Source of the DNA: Streptomyces sp. NRRL F-525
GTDB lineage: Bacteria > Actinomycetota > Actinomycetes > Streptomycetales > Streptomycetaceae
Length of the DNA: 64,000 nucleotides
Direction of reading: 5' to 3'
Assembly: GCF_000716605.1 (NCBI RefSeq)
Contig: NZ_JNXE01000001.1
Coordinates: 310,001-374,000 of the forward strand
In this document: positions 61,421 through 64,000 of the stretch, one piece after another
Layout: every line of letters begins with the position of its first letter
Numbering within the stretch: the stretch's first letter is position 1
Made by a program: the position numbers and the translations under genes
The notes under the pieces: model-generated
The model's database searches: none
Told to the model about the DNA's origin: nothing
What the model saw: only the letters and a program-made list of their open reading frames with translations

Positions 61421-63175
61421 ATGGATGACGGTCCCCGTGCCGGCGGTGGTCTGCGGCTGAGGCGGCGCGACGCGCCTGCCATGGCGGGGCCGTTGTGGGC
61501 CCGGCCGCTCGCGACCGAGGCCCCGGCACCGCAGCAGCTGCACCGGGGGATGACGCTGATCGCCGCGATCAGCCTGTTCATCGGCACGCGCGACGCCTGG
61601 ACGAGGGCGATGACGTCCCGCCCGGACGTCGCCGGGATCATCTCCGTCTGCTACGCCGGGATACTCGTCGCGGGCGTGCTGGCCCTCACCACACGCACCC
61701 GGCGCGCCCTGACCCGGGTCGACGCGGGCGTTTTGGTGCTCGCGGTCGTGCTGGTGCTGTGCGGGTACTGGCTCAACCACGCCGGCACCGACGAGGGCGT
61801 CCTCACCGCGCAGGCCGCCCACGAGATCCTGCACGGACACCCCATCTACGGGCAGCCCTGGCCGTGGCTGTTCGACCGTTCGTCGGTCGGCATCACGAAG
61901 ACCATGGCGGGCGGCGCCGACTACACCTACGGCTATCCGCCCCTGACCGCGCTGCTCGCCGCCCCCGTCCACGCCGTGGTCCACTCGACGGCCGCCGCGA
62001 CCCTCGTCACCACCGGCGCCCTGCTCGCGGGCGCCGTCCTGCTGTGGTGGCTGCTCCCGGCGCCCTGGCGGTCCGGCGCCACCGCCGTGTGCCTCGGCTT
62101 CGGCTTCCTGCCGGGCTACGCCTACTCCGGCTACCCCGCCGTCCTCGCCCTGGCGCTCCTCATCCCGGTGGTGGTCCGCTGGCCCGACACCGGAGCCGGC
62201 GGCCGGCTCGGACTCCCCGGCGTGGCCCAGGCTCTCTGCCTCGGCGCGGCCTGCGCCACCCAGCAACTCGCCTGGTTCCTCACACCGTTCCTCCTCATCG
62301 GCCTCTACGCCGTCCGCCGCGGCGACCTCGGCCCCCGGCCCGCCCTCGGCGTGATCGCCCGCTACACCGGCACCGCCGCCCTCACCTGGGCCGCGATCAA
62401 CGCCTACTTCGCCACCCAGGACTTCCACACCTGGCTGCACGGCCTGCTGCTCCCGCTCACCCAGAAGGCGATCCTGCACGGCCAGGGCCTCATGGGGATC
62501 TCGTACTACTTCACCGCGGGCAGCAGGCACCTCGACTACTACTCCTACGGCAGCCAGCTGCTCCTGTTCGGCCTGCTCGCCGCCACGCTGCTCTTCGTGA
62601 GGCGGCTCGGACCGGCGATCACCGTGCTGCCCTGGCTCAGCTTCTACCTGGCCACCCGGTCCCAGGACGGCTACTTCCTGATGATGACCCCGCTGTGGCT
62701 CGCGGCGGCCGCGACCGTCCCGGCCTCCGCGTTCGCCTCCGCCTGGCAGCCCCGCATCCCGCACATCACCGGCCACCGGGCCAAGGCCGTCCTGGCGGCG
62801 GGACTCGTCACGCCCGCCGTGGTGTGCGCGGCGGTCGCCGCGGCCAGTGCTCCGCCGCTGAGGATGAACGTCACACCAAGCTTCGCGGAGCGGGCCGGCC
62901 ACCTGGACATCACCGGTCTCGCGGTCCGGGTCGTCAACATCACCGGCACCCGGCTCACCCCTCACTTCGCCAGCCGCCTCGGACAGGGCGCCTCCGACTG
63001 GTGGACCGCCTCCGGAGGCCCCGCGACCCTCGCCCCGCACGCCTCCGCGACCTACGAGGTGAAGCCGCCCGGCGGTGTGCGGCGGGCCCCGGGAGGGTCG
63101 CATCCGCGCTTCTACCTCATCGCCGTGACCGGTACCCCGATGACCATCACCACCGCACGGATTCCGATTAGTTGA
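61421..63175 (+). CDS. Polytopic membrane protein, GT-C/mannosyltransferase-like
   Basis: 584 residues with about ten membrane segments and a soluble C-terminal part. HEILHGHPIYGQP after segment three and YGYPPLTALL recall GT87/PIG-type glycosyltransferases that use polyprenyl-phosphate sugars. No strict catalytic motif is proven. GAGGAGAAGG before ATG. May act in cell-envelope polymer synthesis, in line with the LCP gene downstream. Confidence 0.75.
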   Translation: MDDGPRAGGGLRLRRRDAPAMAGPLWARPLATEAPAPQQLHRGMTLIAAISLFIGTRDAWTRAMTSRPDVAGIISVCYAGILVAGVLALTTRTRRALTRVDAGVLVLAVVLVLCGYWLNHAGTDEGVLTAQAAHEILHGHPIYGQPWPWLFDRSSVGITKTMAGGADYTYGYPPLTALLAAPVHAVVHSTAAATLVTTGALLAGAVLLWWLLPAPWRSGATAVCLGFGFLPGYAYSGYPAVLALALLIPVVVRWPDTGAGGRLGLPGVAQALCLGAACATQQLAWFLTPFLLIGLYAVRRGDLGPRPALGVIARYTGTAALTWAAINAYFATQDFHTWLHGLLLPLTQKAILHGQGLMGISYYFTAGSRHLDYYSYGSQLLLFGLLAATLLFVRRLGPAITVLPWLSFYLATRSQDGYFLMMTPLWLAAAATVPASAFASAWQPRIPHITGHRAKAVLAAGLVTPAVVCAAVAAASAPPLRMNVTPSFAERAGHLDITGLAVRVVNITGTRLTPHFASRLGQGASDWWTASGGPATLAPHASATYEVKPPGGVRRAPGGSHPRFYLIAVTGTPMTITTARIPIS

Positions 63176-63205
63176 CCGAGTTTGACGTAAAAGGATATCC
63201 CGTAA

Positions 63206-63232
63206 ATGAGAAAGGCCCTACAGGGTTCTCAT
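63206..63232. other. Hairpin upstream of the LCP gene
   Basis: ATGAGAA (63206-63212) pairs with TTCTCAT (63226-63232), and CCCT with AGGG inside. It lies in an AT-rich 187-bp gap with TTGACG and TATATT that can be promoter parts for 63363. Terminator of 61421 or operator. Confidence 0.5.
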
Positions 63233-63362
63233 CTGAGATTGTTATATTGCGCAACCACGCAAGAGAGAGCGGACCCCCGCCTCGCCCGACCCGACACGGC
63301 CGCGCGCCCCTGGCCGCAGCATCGAACGGCCTGAACGGCCCGACCGTACGTGGGAGTGCCAG

Positions 63363-64000
63363 ATGACCGACCTCGGGGACGGCCCCGTGGGACACGCCAC
63401 GCGCAGCCGCACACGAGGCGTGCCGAGACCGCGTGCCGGTGAGGCCGACGAGCCGCTGCCCACCGGCGGCCGGGCCGCCGCCCGTGCCGCGGCCCGGCAG
63501 GCCCCGCGCGGCGGATCCCGCGCCCGCGGCCGCACCGCCTCGCGCCGCCGCGTCAAGCAGAGCGCGGGCGGCAAGCGGGTGCTGAAGATCAGCGCGATAT
63601 CCCTGTCGGTGCTGATCATGGTGACCGCGGGTGCCGGCTGGTGGTTCTACGAGCACCTGAACGGCAACATCAACAGCATCGCGATCGACGACGGCGCGGG
63701 CGGCAAGGAGAAGGCCGACGCCTTCGGCCGTACGCCGATCAACCTCCTCGTGATGGGTAGCGACGCCCGCAGCAGCGCGACCGACTGCAAGCTCGGCGGC
63801 GGCTGCTCGACCACCGGCGTGCAGACCGGGAACGGCAACGCGGACGTCGAGATGGTGGTCCACATCTCCGCCGACCGCTCGAACGCCACCGTGATGAGCA
63901 TCCCGCGCGACACCATGACCCAGGTCCCCGCCTGCAAGGACCCGGACAGCAGCCAGTCGACGGCCGGTTACTACGGCCAGATCAACAGCGCGCTGCAGTA
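63363..64000 (+). CDS. LytR-CpsA-Psr (LCP) family protein (partial)
   Basis: N-terminal 212 residues of an LCP phosphotransferase, which attaches anionic polymers to peptidoglycan. Basic cytoplasmic tail of about 70 residues, one membrane helix (75-96), then NLLVMGSDARS and VMSIPRDTM, the LCP motifs with the diphosphate-binding Arg and Asp. The rest lies outside the window. Confidence 0.92.
   Translation, partial: MTDLGDGPVGHATRSRTRGVPRPRAGEADEPLPTGGRAAARAAARQAPRGGSRARGRTASRRRVKQSAGGKRVLKISAISLSVLIMVTAGAGWWFYEHLNGNINSIAIDDGAGGKEKADAFGRTPINLLVMGSDARSSATDCKLGGGCSTTGVQTGNGNADVEMVVHISADRSNATVMSIPRDTMTQVPACKDPDSSQSTAGYYGQINSALQ

Noticed and set aside
1..64000. tRNA, rRNA, CRISPR arrays or insertion sequences
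   Set aside because: No cloverleaf, repeat-spacer array, transposase-like frame or flanking inverted repeats were found on reading both strands.

Overview
This window is high-GC actinobacterial DNA, most likely Streptomyces: third codon positions are almost all G or C, GTG and TTG starts are common, and Shine-Dalgarno sites are strong. The last third holds typical Streptomyces genes (LCP cell-wall protein, MmyB-like regulator, tannase-like secreted enzyme).

From base 1 to about 53.5 kb the window is one large CoA-thioester catabolic island of about 50 genes. It holds an electron-transfer flavoprotein subunit, four adenylate-forming activators (PaaK-like, two acyl-CoA synthetases, LuxE-like), two CaiB/BaiF CoA-transferases, eight acyl-CoA dehydrogenases (three large and three small subunits of the heteromeric type, plus two self-contained), six crotonase-fold proteins, three MaoC hot-dog proteins, six SDR dehydrogenases, four thiolase-fold proteins, three DUF35 OB-fold modules (one fused to an HMG-CoA-synthase-like domain), a thioesterase, a beta-lactamase-fold esterase, an amidohydrolase, an F420/flavin luciferase-like oxidoreductase, a divergent GH1-fold protein and a LuxC-like acyl-CoA reductase. 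A branched-chain-type ABC importer (LivH-LivM-LivG fusion, lipoprotein binding protein, LivF) closes the island. Two closely related GntR/FCD repressors lie inside it.

The layout is a mosaic of short divergent operons. Nearly every divergent or operon-head gap holds an AT-rich, partly palindromic element, often with ATTCAGT and GTTAGnTAT-like parts, standing out from the GC-rich background. This suggests one regulon under the two GntR/FCD proteins. The logic is uptake, CoA activation, repeated beta-oxidation and carbon-carbon cleavage by thiolases and by thiolase/DUF35 pairs of the retro-aldolase kind known from steroid side-chain degradation. No steroid ring-opening genes (KshA, KstD, HsaC types) are present, so the substrate, probably a branched or cyclic carboxylic acid, cannot be named from this window.

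Between 53.5 and 55.7 kb there is a scar-like junction with an orphan sugar-type binding protein and a broken Ser/Thr kinase. From 55.7 kb to the end come unrelated genes: a tannase-like esterase, PhzF-like isomerase, DUF1963 protein, an SDR divergent from an MmyB-like regulator with a 6 x 7-bp repeat between them, a polytopic membrane protein and a truncated LCP protein. No rRNA, tRNA, CRISPR array, transposase or integrase was seen.
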